From JAVBRA01 sp031548435 (GTDB taxonomy: Bacteria > Bacteroidota > Bacteroidia > Bacteroidales > Rikenellaceae): a DNA stretch of 64,000 nt. How positions within the stretch are numbered: position 1 is the stretch's first letter; each line of letters starts with the position of its first letter. Position numbers and translations under genes: made by a program. The stretch spans positions 1-64,000 of the forward strand of contig JAVBRA010000010.1 of the NCBI GenBank assembly GCA_031548435.1, written 5' to 3'. The notes below the pieces were generated by a model. The model was given only the letters and a program-made list of their open reading frames with translations, was not told the DNA's origin and searched no databases. This document shows, piece after piece, positions 25,198 through 33,224 of this stretch.

Positions 25198-26691
25198 ATG
25201 CCTTGGGCAATTGACTGGGGAAAGTTGGGAGATTTGTTTTTGTACGATCCGGGCTCGCCGCTGATTTTCAGCAGCGGGCTTTTCTTGTTTTTGTTTCTGG
25301 CGTTTATATTGGTTTACGGGTTGTTCCGGCGCACGGCGACGCTGCGGACGGTCTACCTGACGGCCTTTTCGCTTTATTTTTACTACAAGACGGGCGGATG
25401 GCATTTTCTGCTGCTGGTGGCTGTGGCCACGTCCGATTTTTTCATCGCGCAGGGGATTTTCCGCTCCCGGACGCAACGCATACGCAAACTGTTTCTGGCG
25501 TTGAGCATTTGCGTCAATCTGGGATTGCTGTGCTACTACAAGTACACCAACTTTCTGATCGACATCGTCAACGGGTTCCTGAAAAACCCGCTCGACTTCC
25601 AATACATCTTCCTGCCGGTGGGGATCTCGTTTTTCATCTTCCAGTCGATGAGCTACACGATCGACGTCTACCGGCGGCGGCTGGAGCCGTTGCGCAGCTG
25701 GCTCGACTACGTGTTCTACATCTCGTTTTTCCCGCAGCTGGTGGCCGGCCCCATCGTGCGGGCGGTCGATTTCGTGCCGCAGATCCGGCAGAATCCGATC
25801 GTCATCAGCCGGCGGATGTTCAACGAGGGGTTCGTGCTGATCCTGGGCGGGCTGTTCAAGAAGGCGGTGATTTCCGATTACATCAGCGCCAACTTCGTCG
25901 ACCGCGTGTTCGACAACCCGACGCTGTTTTCCGGAGTGGAGAACCTGTTCGGGGTGTACGGCTACGCGATGCAGATCTACTGCGATTTCTCGGGTTATTC
26001 GGATATGGCCATCGGGCTGGCGCTGCTGCTGGGCTTCCGGTTCAACCGGAACTTCGACTCGCCGTACAAATCGGCCTCGATCACCGAGTTCTGGCGGCGG
26101 TGGCACATTTCGCTATCGACCTGGCTCAAGGATTACCTCTACATTTCGCTCGGAGGCAACCGCAAGGGCCATTTCCGCACCTACCTCAACCAGATCATGA
26201 CCATGCTGCTGGGCGGGCTGTGGCACGGGGCTTCGGTGCAGTTCGTACTCTGGGGCGCGCTGCACGGAGTGTCGCTGGCGGCGCACAAGTTCGCCATGAA
26301 CGTCTTTCCGTCGTTCCGGCACAAGGAGGGGAAAATGCCGCCGTGGCGCCGGTTCATCGGCACACTGGTCACCTTTCATCTGGTGTGCCTGGGATGGGTG
26401 TTTTTCCGTGCCCGGAGCGCCGGGCTGGGCATGGACGTGCTGCGGCAGATTTTTTCGGAGTTCCACCCCGGGGTGTTCGGGGAGTTTATCGCGGGATACA
26501 AATGGATCGTGATCGTGATTGCGATCGGGTACCTGCTCCACTTCATGCCATTGAAAGTCGAACAGGCCTATCAGCGGCTCGTCGGGCGGCTGCCCCTGGC
26601 CGGGAAGGCGGTGATGATGGCGGCGTTGATCTGGTTCGTGATGCAGATCAAATCGGCCGACATCCAGCCGTTCATCTACTTCCAGTTCTGA
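25198..26691 (+). CDS. MBOAT-family O-acyltransferase (AlgI/DltB-like)
   Basis: The protein has 497 residues and about 10-12 membrane helices. The MBOAT core is clear: the F-W-R-R-W-H-I-S-L-S-T-W-L-K-D-Y-L-Y segment around residues 300-317 and the L-W-H-G-A-S motif with the invariant catalytic His near residue 342. In AlgI-type systems this protein moves acetyl groups across the membrane to a periplasmic SGNH partner that O-acetylates exopolysaccharide or peptidoglycan. No AlgJ/AlgX-like gene is adjacent; the closest candidate in the window is the SGNH protein at 130-1683. It is separated from yajC by the MITE-like element. Confidence 0.92.
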   Translation: MPWAIDWGKLGDLFLYDPGSPLIFSSGLFLFLFLAFILVYGLFRRTATLRTVYLTAFSLYFYYKTGGWHFLLLVAVATSDFFIAQGIFRSRTQRIRKLFLALSICVNLGLLCYYKYTNFLIDIVNGFLKNPLDFQYIFLPVGISFFIFQSMSYTIDVYRRRLEPLRSWLDYVFYISFFPQLVAGPIVRAVDFVPQIRQNPIVISRRMFNEGFVLILGGLFKKAVISDYISANFVDRVFDNPTLFSGVENLFGVYGYAMQIYCDFSGYSDMAIGLALLLGFRFNRNFDSPYKSASITEFWRRWHISLSTWLKDYLYISLGGNRKGHFRTYLNQIMTMLLGGLWHGASVQFVLWGALHGVSLAAHKFAMNVFPSFRHKEGKMPPWRRFIGTLVTFHLVCLGWVFFRARSAGLGMDVLRQIFSEFHPGVFGEFIAGYKWIVIVIAIGYLLHFMPLKVEQAYQRLVGRLPLAGKAVMMAALIWFVMQIKSADIQPFIYFQF

Positions 26692-26771
26692 TTTCTGTTC
26701 CGGCGTTCGCAGGGCGGTAGTTACCGGCGGGCTGCCCCTTTCCCGCCGGCCGATAAATCAAACGATATAAA

Positions 26772-27164
26772 TCAAACAGCGGATATGCGTGCGCGCCACG
26801 CGTCGGGCACGGGAATGGAATACCCCTGTTCGAAGTCGTAAGCCACCATGATCGAGGTGCTCGACGCCTTGAGCTGGCCGGTGGTTCTGTCGAAGAGCTC
26901 CTGCTCGACGGTGATGCTTTTGGTGCCGACCCGGCCGACCCATGTGCGCACCCAGATCTCCTGTCCGTAGAGGGTTTCGGCGTGGTATTGGGTGTTGGTG
27001 TTGGCCAGGATCAGCGACGCGCTGTCGCGGCGGATGGCCAATTGCAGCACCTGGCCGAAATAGTCGCTCTTGCCGACGTCGAAATAGTGTTGCAGGTTGA
27101 CGTTGTTGATATGCCCCAGCATATCGCTGTCGGCGAAGCGCATCTGTATTCTGGTTTCGGTCAT
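26772..27164 (-). CDS. Acyl-CoA thioesterase (hotdog fold)
   Basis: This 130-residue single hotdog domain opens with R-F-A-D-S-D-M-L-G-H-I-N-N-V-N-L-Q-H-Y-F-D, the 4-hydroxybenzoyl-CoA-thioesterase/FatA-like active-site strand and helix (Asp near residue 14). It probably hydrolyses a cytosolic acyl-CoA; the substrate is unknown. Its ATG overlaps the stop of tsaC (ATGA, 27161-27164), so the two are translationally coupled. It is distinct in sequence from the YbgC-type protein at 5629. Confidence 0.85.
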   Translation of the reverse strand: MTETRIQMRFADSDMLGHINNVNLQHYFDVGKSDYFGQVLQLAIRRDSASLILANTNTQYHAETLYGQEIWVRTWVGRVGTKSITVEQELFDRTTGQLKASSTSIMVAYDFEQGYSIPVPDAWRARISAV

Positions 27165-27727
27165 GGCCGTATGATTTTGAACTCGGACGACCGGTTGATC
27201 TTAATGATGGTCGACGGTTTGCGCGTAGGGCTCCCCTCTTCCGATGCCGGCACCACGAAATCGACACCCGAGACGATGCGCGGATCGACATCGCCCAGGC
27301 GCCCGGGGGCCTCCTTTCCATGGATGTTGGCCGAGGTCGACACCAGCGGTTTGCGGAAAGCGCGCATCAGTTCGCGGCAGAACCGGTGGTCGGGAATGCG
27401 GATGCCGATGGTACCGTCGTCGGGCAGCAGGTTGGAGGCCACGCCCGTGCCGCCGTCCAGGATCAGGGTCAGGGGCTTGTCGGCCGCCTCGAACAACTCC
27501 CAGGCCACCTCGGGCACCTGTTTCACACACATCGACACCCGGTCGGCGTTGCCCACCAGCACAATCATCCCCTGGCCGCGCTCGTTGCCCTTGAGCCGGT
27601 ATATTTTCTCGACCGCATCGGGGTTGGTGGCGTCGCAGCCGATGCCCCACAACGTGTCGGTCGGATAGAGGATCAACCCTCCGTTTTTAAGCACCTCTAT
27701 TGCTTTTTTTACCTGTTCGTTCAGCAT
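27161..27727 (-). CDS. tsaC: L-threonylcarbamoyladenylate synthase (YrdC/Sua5 family)
   Basis: The enzyme makes threonylcarbamoyl-AMP from threonine, bicarbonate and ATP, the first step of the universal tRNA t6A37 modification. The 188-residue protein is a single YrdC domain without the Sua5 extension. Landmarks include the N-terminal G-L-I-L-Y-P-T-D-T-L-W-G-I-G-C-D-A, the K-x-R-motif region (Y-R-L-K-G-N-E-R-G-Q) and the S-T-S-A-N-I-H-G-K-E segment. It is first of a two-gene unit with the thioesterase, driven by a consensus promoter just upstream. Confidence 0.93.
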   Translation of the reverse strand: MLNEQVKKAIEVLKNGGLILYPTDTLWGIGCDATNPDAVEKIYRLKGNERGQGMIVLVGNADRVSMCVKQVPEVAWELFEAADKPLTLILDGGTGVASNLLPDDGTIGIRIPDHRFCRELMRAFRKPLVSTSANIHGKEAPGRLGDVDPRIVSGVDFVVPASEEGSPTRKPSTIIKINRSSEFKIIRP

Positions 27728-27749
27728 TTGTCATTTGTTTAGAAGTGGC

Positions 27750-27780
27750 AAAGGTAGTCCGAACAAGCGAAAAATGCAAC
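27750..27780 (-). promoter_or_regulatory. Promoter of tsaC-thioesterase
   Basis: On the minus strand, TTG (27778-27780), 20 bases and TACCTTTG (27750-27757). It is back-to-back with the yebC-side promoter at 27788-27818. Confidence 0.65.
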
Positions 27781-27787
27781 GATAGTT

Positions 27788-27818
27788 TTTGAACTCTGCC
27801 GCAGAGTGATTACTTTTG
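27788..27818 (+). promoter_or_regulatory. Promoter of yebC
   Basis: TTTG (27788-27791), exactly 19 bases and TACTTTTG (27811-27818) fit the Bacteroidota consensus. It would give yebC a ~135-base leader; no structured element was recognised in that leader. Confidence 0.65.
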
Positions 27819-27959
27819 TCGCGTCAGAATTTCCCGCCGGAATTTTTGTCTGCGTCGGATCGTTCTTCGGCCCGTTTTGCAGGGAAATGCCGGCAACATC
27901 ACAAAAACGAACCGGGAAACAGCCGAAATAAAAGAAACCTAAACAACTCCTGAGAACCT

Positions 27960-28679
27960 ATGGGAAGAGCTTTTGAATACCGGAAAGCGCGCAAAATGAA
28001 GCGCTGGGGCAATATGGCGCGCGTGTTCACCAAGATCGGGAAAGAGATCGACATCGCGGTCAAGGCCGGCGGGCCCGATCCCGAATCCAACACCCGGCTG
28101 AGGGTGCTGATGCAGAACGCCAAGGCGGCCAACATGCCGAAAGATAACGTGGAGCGGGCCATCAAGCGCGCCGTTTCGAAAGATACGCAGGACTATAAGG
28201 AAATGGCGTACGAGGGGTACGGCCCCTACGGCATCGCCATTGTGGTGGAGACGGCCACCGACAACCCCACCCGCACCGTGGCCAACGTGCGCAGCTACTT
28301 CAACAAAAACGGCGGATCGTTGGGCACCAGCGGGTCGCTCGACTTCATGTTCGACCGCAAGTGCGTTTTCCGGGTGCGCAAGCCCGAGGGGCTCGACATC
28401 GAGGAACTGGAACTGGAACTGATTGACTACGGCGCCGACGAGGTATTCGAGGAAGAGGAGAACGTAGTGATCTACGGCAGCTTCGACTCGTACGGCAAGT
28501 TGCAGAAATATTTCGAAGACAACAACATCGAGATCATCAGCGGCGACTTCGAGCGCATTCCCACCGACACCAAGGAGGTGACCGACGAGCAACGCGCAGC
28601 CATCGACAAGCTGGTCGAAAAGTTCGAGGACGACGACGATGTGACCAACGTGTTCCACAATATGGCTGCGGAAGATTAA
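27960..28679 (+). CDS. yebC: YebC/PmpR-family protein
   Basis: This 239-residue cytoplasmic protein starts M-G-R-A-F-E-Y-R-K-A-R-K-M-K-R-W, the Bacteroidota version of the YebC start. Next comes the canonical N-A-K-A-A-N-M-P-K-D-N-V-E-R-A-I segment and the Y-E-G-Y-G-P-x-G-I-A domain II entry. YebC proteins were annotated as DNA-binding regulators; members are now also tied to ribosome function at proline-rich stretches. The length and all three domains are complete. It is monocistronic with a terminator just after the stop. Confidence 0.93.
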   Translation: MGRAFEYRKARKMKRWGNMARVFTKIGKEIDIAVKAGGPDPESNTRLRVLMQNAKAANMPKDNVERAIKRAVSKDTQDYKEMAYEGYGPYGIAIVVETATDNPTRTVANVRSYFNKNGGSLGTSGSLDFMFDRKCVFRVRKPEGLDIEELELELIDYGADEVFEEEENVVIYGSFDSYGKLQKYFEDNNIEIISGDFERIPTDTKEVTDEQRAAIDKLVEKFEDDDDVTNVFHNMAAED

Positions 28680-28706
28680 TCCCGCCGCCCGCAAATAACC
28701 GGAAAG

Positions 28707-28730
28707 ACCGTCCGTCAGGGCGGTTTTTTT
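28707..28730 (+). terminator. Terminator of yebC
   Basis: A 7-base stem (ACCGTCC/GGGCGGT) is followed by T7, 28 bases after the yebC stop. Confidence 0.8.
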
Positions 28731-28738
28731 AATCATAT

Positions 28739-28770
28739 TTTTGCAGTTTCAGAAGAAATAAGTAACTTGC
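28739..28770 (+). promoter_or_regulatory. Promoter-like site of the first metallopeptidase gene
   Basis: TTTTG ending at 28743, 19 bases and TAACTTGC (28763-28770) deviate only in the last positions of the -7 box. It lies 36 bases before the ATG at 28806. Confidence 0.5.
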
Positions 28771-28805
28771 GTTATATTTCCAATTACCCCTAAAACTGAT
28801 TTATC

Positions 28806-30278
28806 ATGAAGAAACTCATGCGCTACGCCGCTTTGGCGGCTGCCTTTCTGCTTGCCGCGACAGCTCCGGCCGACGCCAAGAAGAAAAAAGATTCGGGCAA
28901 AACCACCGCGGTTCATGCGGTGAACAACCTCTCGCACTACTACAACTTCCACGCCGACTGGGGCTTTCCGCGCCAGTACATGCGCTACTCTCCCGACAAG
29001 TACATCAAGAGCTGGTGCTGCATCTACAACATGGATCTGTCGAACGCCAACCAGCTGTTTCTGTGGGATTGCGACGACCGCCTCCCCTATGTGGACAGGG
29101 ACTACGCCACCATCGACAGCTTTCTGGCTGACGGCGGCGGGCTGATGCTTTTGAGCGGCGGCAACTCCCAGGAGCAGAACAAGCTGGCCTCGCGCTACGG
29201 CGCACAGTTCGTCACGGGGCTTGAAATGCCCGTGACGGCCGTTAACTTCAAGGTGGCCGACAGCGTCGAGATCAAACGGCACGGCCGCGCCCACCTACAG
29301 CTCGACAAGCCGTCGCAATGGACGGTAGTGGTGCAGGACGCCGCCGGAGAGCCCGTGCTGGCTTATAAGAAAGAGAAAAAAGGCTACGTGCTGCTGGGTT
29401 CGCGCGCGCTGTTGGCCGACAACACCGACAACCGCAACGACACCATCAACCGCACCATGTGGGAAGCCGTGTGGCGCACGACCGCTTCGGGCAAGGCCAT
29501 CGACACGGCCAGTGATTTCGACAACGAATACATCGACAAGGTTGAAAACAACGTGGTGGCCGACGGTATCGACCTCACTTACAACGACTACCTGGCCCCG
29601 TATGCCGACGCCATGCTCGACGTGATCGCACGCAGTAAGCCGGTGATCGAAGCGCGCATGGGCGTGCCCCTGTCTCCGGGCATGGGCTCGAAAGTGGTGC
29701 TGATCCCCACCGGCGGAGGCGGATACTCTGCCGGGGAAGTGATTGCGTTGGCCATCTGGTGGGGCGACTTCCCAAAACAGGAAGACTCGATGATCGAGTT
29801 CGTCACGCACGAATCGGTGCACTCGTGGGTGCTGCCGTTCGCCGAGATATGGAATGAACCCATCGCAACCTACGTCGGCAACCTGGTAATGATCGACATG
29901 GGCCATAAGGAAGAAGCAGAAAGGCGCATTGCCGCGTGCATCGACCGCGCCCGCAAGGCCGATCCCAACCTCGACCTCTATGACATGAGGGGCAAGAGTT
30001 GCAAAGAAGGCGTGGAAGACCTTCCCCGCGATAAAGTCAACGATCTGCACTGGGGCAAGGCGTTCTGGATCTGGGAACAGATGCGCGCCGAGAACCCCGA
30101 CGTGGTGGCCGACTATTTCCAGGCTAAACGCAAGTATGCCGGCAAAGACCAGGTGACCAAATACGACGACAACAACACCGTGGCCGTGATGAGCATCGCC
30201 ATGGGACGCGACATGTTCCCCTGGTTCCGCAGCATCGGCTTCGATGTGGACAGAGAGAAGGCGGAAGTGAAATTTTAA
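28806..30278 (+). CDS. Predicted secreted zinc metallopeptidase, paralogue 1 (gluzincin, M60-like)
   Basis: The protein has 490 residues with a signal peptide (about 1-24, ending A-D-A-K). The N-terminal half (about 35-200) contains a Rossmann-like segment, Q-L-F-L-W-D-C-D-D-R ... F-L-A-D-G-G-G-L-M-L-L-S-G-G, reminiscent of a glutamine-amidotransferase-like fold. The C-terminal half (about 250-490) carries H-E-S-V-H (335-339) with Glu351 twelve residues after the second His, a gluzincin H-E-x-x-H-x11-E arrangement compatible with M60-like peptidases. A G-G-G-G-Y loop precedes it. M60 enzymes usually read H-E-x-G-H, so assignment to that family is tentative. It lies in tandem with a paralogue; a third is fused to a fimbrillin-like domain at 39197. 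Confidence 0.75.
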   Translation: MKKLMRYAALAAAFLLAATAPADAKKKKDSGKTTAVHAVNNLSHYYNFHADWGFPRQYMRYSPDKYIKSWCCIYNMDLSNANQLFLWDCDDRLPYVDRDYATIDSFLADGGGLMLLSGGNSQEQNKLASRYGAQFVTGLEMPVTAVNFKVADSVEIKRHGRAHLQLDKPSQWTVVVQDAAGEPVLAYKKEKKGYVLLGSRALLADNTDNRNDTINRTMWEAVWRTTASGKAIDTASDFDNEYIDKVENNVVADGIDLTYNDYLAPYADAMLDVIARSKPVIEARMGVPLSPGMGSKVVLIPTGGGGYSAGEVIALAIWWGDFPKQEDSMIEFVTHESVHSWVLPFAEIWNEPIATYVGNLVMIDMGHKEEAERRIAACIDRARKADPNLDLYDMRGKSCKEGVEDLPRDKVNDLHWGKAFWIWEQMRAENPDVVADYFQAKRKYAGKDQVTKYDDNNTVAVMSIAMGRDMFPWFRSIGFDVDREKAEVKF

Positions 30279-30284
30279 GGCCAT

Positions 30285-30329
30285 AGTCGCTCCTGTTATT
30301 CGCAGAAATCATCAATAACAGGAGCGACT
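30285..30329. terminator. Perfect 16-bp hairpin between the tandem metallopeptidase genes
   Basis: Arms 30285-30300 and 30314-30329 are fully complementary with a 13-base loop, starting 7 bases after the first gene's stop. No U-run follows, so it may stabilise the 3' end or attenuate readthrough rather than terminate cleanly. Confidence 0.55.
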
Positions 30330-30448
30330 GTACACACCGTGTGATTTATTCATCAAGCCTCCGAACCTGTTCGGGGAAACAAGGCGATCAAAACCACACG
30401 ATTTAAAATAAACCGGTCACAATACTAAAAAGGATGATTATCAAAGTG

Positions 30449-31924
30449 ATGAAAAGAATATTTCTTTGCCTGGCGGCGGCAACCGTACTGTGTTCGCTTT
30501 CGTGCAACGGCCAGCGCAACCTGCGCCGCACGCCGCACGGGGCCACGATCAACGCCATGTTCGACCTCTCGCACCAGTTCGCCTTCTACACCGACGGGCG
30601 TTTTGCCAGCCAGTACCTGAAGGGACAGAACACCTCGATGAACTGGGGCAACTTCTACGATATCGATTTCTCGAACGTCAACCTGCTGGTGCTGCTGGGA
30701 TGCGACGACCGCTCGCCCTACTCCGGAAAAGACCGCGAGGCGATCCGGAAATATGCCGACAGCAACGGCGGACTGGTGGTGTTGGGCGATCCGGGCGGCA
30801 AGTCGCAGGGAAGCATCGCCGAAATGTTCGGGGTGGAGTTCGAGGGGACGACCTCGGCCGCGCTGACCTCGCTCAGGTTCGCCCCCGGCCCGGTGCAGTC
30901 GCAGGGAAACGCCACCACGCTCAAGCTGGCCGACCCGTCGAAATGGACGGTGCTGGTGAGCGACAAAGACAATAAACCGGTGCTGGTGATGTCCAACACG
31001 GGCAGCAAAAATGTGGTGATCGGTTCGCGTTCGATCGCCGGGAGCAATCCCGACGCCCACGACTCGATCAACGTGGCGATGTGGAAACCGTTGCTGCTCG
31101 ACATCGCGTCCCACAAAACAGTCGATGTGTCGAAGACCACCGGGGCCAAAGGATGGAACGACCTGGGCCACGACGAAACGAAGAACGGCCTGGAGATCAG
31201 CTACACCGACTACCTGGCCCCTTATGCCGACGCCATGTTCGACATCACGGCCCGCATCATGCCCTATATGGAGAAACGCATGGGCGTGCCCCTGTCGGGC
31301 AATATGGGATCGAAGATCATGCTGCTGGCCACCGGCGGCGGCGGGTTCTCGTCGGGTGAGATGATCGCCCTGGCCGTATGGTGGGGCGGGTTCCCGGACA
31401 AGGAAGACTCGATGATCGAATTCATCACGCACGAATCGGTGCACTCGTGGGTGCTGCCGTTCGCCGAAATCTGGAACGAACCCATCGCAACCTACGTCGG
31501 CAACCTGGTGATGATGGATATGGGGTACGCAGAAAGCGACAAAACAAAAGGAATTGTAGGTGCCAATGAACGCATTGCCGCGTGCATCGACCGCGCCCGC
31601 AAGGCCGACCCCAACTTCAACCTCTACGACATCGACGGCCACAGTTGCAAGGAAGGCGTTGCCGACCTGCCCAAAAACCAGGTCAACGAGTTGCACTGGG
31701 GAAAATCGTACTGGATCTGGGAACAGATGCGCGCCGAGAACCCCGACGTGGTGGCCGACTACTTCCAGGCTAAACGCAAGTATGCCACGAAAGAGGTGGT
31801 GACCAAATACGATGCCAACAACACCGTGGCCGTGATGAGCATCGCCATGGGGCGCGACATGTTCCCCTGGTTCCGCAGCATCGGCTTCGATGTGGACAGA
31901 GAGAAAGCGGAAGTGAAATTCTGA
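30449..31924 (+). CDS. Predicted metallopeptidase lipoprotein, paralogue 2 (gluzincin, M60-like)
   Basis: The protein has 491 residues from the ATG at 30449; an in-frame ATG at 30434 is possible. Unlike paralogue 1 it has a lipobox (L-C-S-L-S-C), so it is membrane-anchored. The layout is otherwise the same: an N-terminal amidotransferase-like segment (L-L-V-L-L-G-C-D-D-R ... G-G-L-V-V-L-G-D) and a catalytic half with H-E-S-V-H (328-332) plus Glu344. The C-terminal ~230 residues are almost identical to paralogue 1, down to long identical DNA runs, while the N-terminal halves are clearly diverged. One insertion (A-E-S-D-K-T-K-G-I-V-G-A-N) distinguishes the copies. Substrate unknown; mucin or other glycoprotein is a guess from M60 relatives. 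Confidence 0.75.
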   Translation: MKRIFLCLAAATVLCSLSCNGQRNLRRTPHGATINAMFDLSHQFAFYTDGRFASQYLKGQNTSMNWGNFYDIDFSNVNLLVLLGCDDRSPYSGKDREAIRKYADSNGGLVVLGDPGGKSQGSIAEMFGVEFEGTTSAALTSLRFAPGPVQSQGNATTLKLADPSKWTVLVSDKDNKPVLVMSNTGSKNVVIGSRSIAGSNPDAHDSINVAMWKPLLLDIASHKTVDVSKTTGAKGWNDLGHDETKNGLEISYTDYLAPYADAMFDITARIMPYMEKRMGVPLSGNMGSKIMLLATGGGGFSSGEMIALAVWWGGFPDKEDSMIEFITHESVHSWVLPFAEIWNEPIATYVGNLVMMDMGYAESDKTKGIVGANERIAACIDRARKADPNFNLYDIDGHSCKEGVADLPKNQVNELHWGKSYWIWEQMRAENPDVVADYFQAKRKYATKEVVTKYDANNTVAVMSIAMGRDMFPWFRSIGFDVDREKAEVKF

Positions 31925-32030
31925 TTCCGCACCTGATCTTTTGCGTTGTCATCCGGGCGGCCGGTCGTTGTTCCGCTTTCAAAAGCAGATACCCCGTCGT
32001 TGCGCCCACCCTATTTAAGTCAACAACATA

Positions 32031-32065
32031 AAAAAACCGGTCAGCAAACAGCTGGCCGGTTTTTT
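32031..32065. terminator. Bidirectional terminator
   Basis: An A-rich/T-rich flanked stem (ACCGGTCAGC with GCTGGCCGGT, one wobble pair) lies between the metallopeptidase gene (+) and the gene ending at 32125 (-). Confidence 0.8.
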
Positions 32066-32124
32066 GAATTCTCGGCAATGAGACTCCGTTTGAACCTCAT
32101 GCCGAACACCTGGGTACAGACAGA

Positions 32125-32634
32125 CTATGCCCCGCCTTGGGCCATGGCGGCAGCGAACGATGCGGCATCTTCGTCGTGGAACTTCACCGGCTCGCCCACC
32201 AGCTCGTAATCGAACGGAACGTATTTGTAGAGCGACACCAGCGCATAACGGTTGTCGGCCGTCAGCAGCATGTCGAGCCGCACCCCGCCGCTGTCCTGCT
32301 GCCTGAGCCTTCCCAACTGTGTGAACTGCCGCGTCTCCATCGCTTTTTGCAGCTTATCGAGCTCTTCGGCTTCGAACGTGAGGACGCGCGCCCGCACTTT
32401 GCTGCCGGTGGGGGCATGGACCAACGTTCTTTTTCCGGCCAGCAGCATAATGAGGCCGACGGCACCGAGAATGCCCCCGGCGGTCATCAGCATCACGGGC
32501 AGCGAGGTGGTTTTGTCGTCGATGCCCGTCAGCAGCGCGAACGAGATGACGGCCAGTGCAAGCATGACGATGGCCGGTGTGGAAATTCCTTTTTTAGACA
32601 CGATATCCGGATCGATTATGTTTTCTGTTTTCAT
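32125..32634 (-). CDS. Membrane protein of unknown function
   Basis: The protein has 169 residues from MKTENIIDPD at 32634; an in-frame ATG at 32664 is possible. Two adjacent hydrophobic helices (about 22-40 and 47-65) anchor a C-terminal soluble domain (about 75-169) containing a short helix rich in Glu/Lys and a strand region ending in F-H-D-E-D-A-A-S-F-A-A-A-M-A. No family is recognised. It may form a unit with the minus-strand genes at 32786 and 33225. Confidence 0.6.
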   Translation of the reverse strand: MKTENIIDPDIVSKKGISTPAIVMLALAVISFALLTGIDDKTTSLPVMLMTAGGILGAVGLIMLLAGKRTLVHAPTGSKVRARVLTFEAEELDKLQKAMETRQFTQLGRLRQQDSGGVRLDMLLTADNRYALVSLYKYVPFDYELVGEPVKFHDEDAASFAAAMAQGGA

Positions 32635-32785
32635 GATTTCTGTTTTTGATTGTTTTTTGTTCATTCGAAAGAGCTGCAAAGGCTCAGCCGCCCTTCGCCC
32701 ATCGGGCAGAACGGGAACCTTCAACGCATGGGAGCAGAGGGGATGGCACAACGCCTCCTCGCCGCAAAAATCGGAAACAGAAAGG

Positions 32786-33166
32786 CTAAATCGTGAGTAC
32801 GCACAAAAGGGAAAGACGCTTCCCGGGACTTTGTTCCGTGCTGTAATGGCGCGCGCGGCAGGCCGACACGCGTTTATAGGCCGTGTGTTGGGCCGTGGTA
32901 TAATGGGCTATATCGTGACGGAAAGGCGTTTCGTCGCGTTCGCCCCGGCCGGCGTTTGGGCCCGGACTTTTGGCGTTGTTCAGCTGAAAGGACGAAAAAG
33001 CGTTGGCCGAGGGAAGAAGCATCGAAACGCCCGTCTCGTGATCCGCCTGTTGCGCCGCGGGAACCGCAGACGCTGTCTCCCGGGCCGACACGAAGAAACC
33101 CACGGCGCTGCAATGGAGCGCCGCGGCACAGACGATCGCCGCGATGTAACCCAGAAAACGTTTCAC
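32786..33166 (-). CDS. Small secreted hypothetical protein
   Basis: The protein has 126 residues with a plausible signal peptide (about 1-28, M-K-R-F-L-G-Y-I-A-A-I-V-C-A-A-A-L). The remainder is polar, rich in Ala, Ser, His and Arg, with no recognisable domain. It sits between two minus-strand membrane-protein genes with ~60-150-base gaps and has no competing gene on the other strand. The export signal and position support a real gene; the low-complexity mature region and lack of a family leave doubt. Confidence 0.45.
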   Translation of the reverse strand: MKRFLGYIAAIVCAAALHCSAVGFFVSARETASAVPAAQQADHETGVSMLLPSANAFSSFQLNNAKSPGPNAGRGERDETPFRHDIAHYTTAQHTAYKRVSACRARHYSTEQSPGKRLSLLCVLTI

Positions 33167-33224
33167 TTACTATGGTCAAGGAATCCGGACGCCTTGTGTC
33201 GCAAAGCGTCCGTAATTTGTTTAT

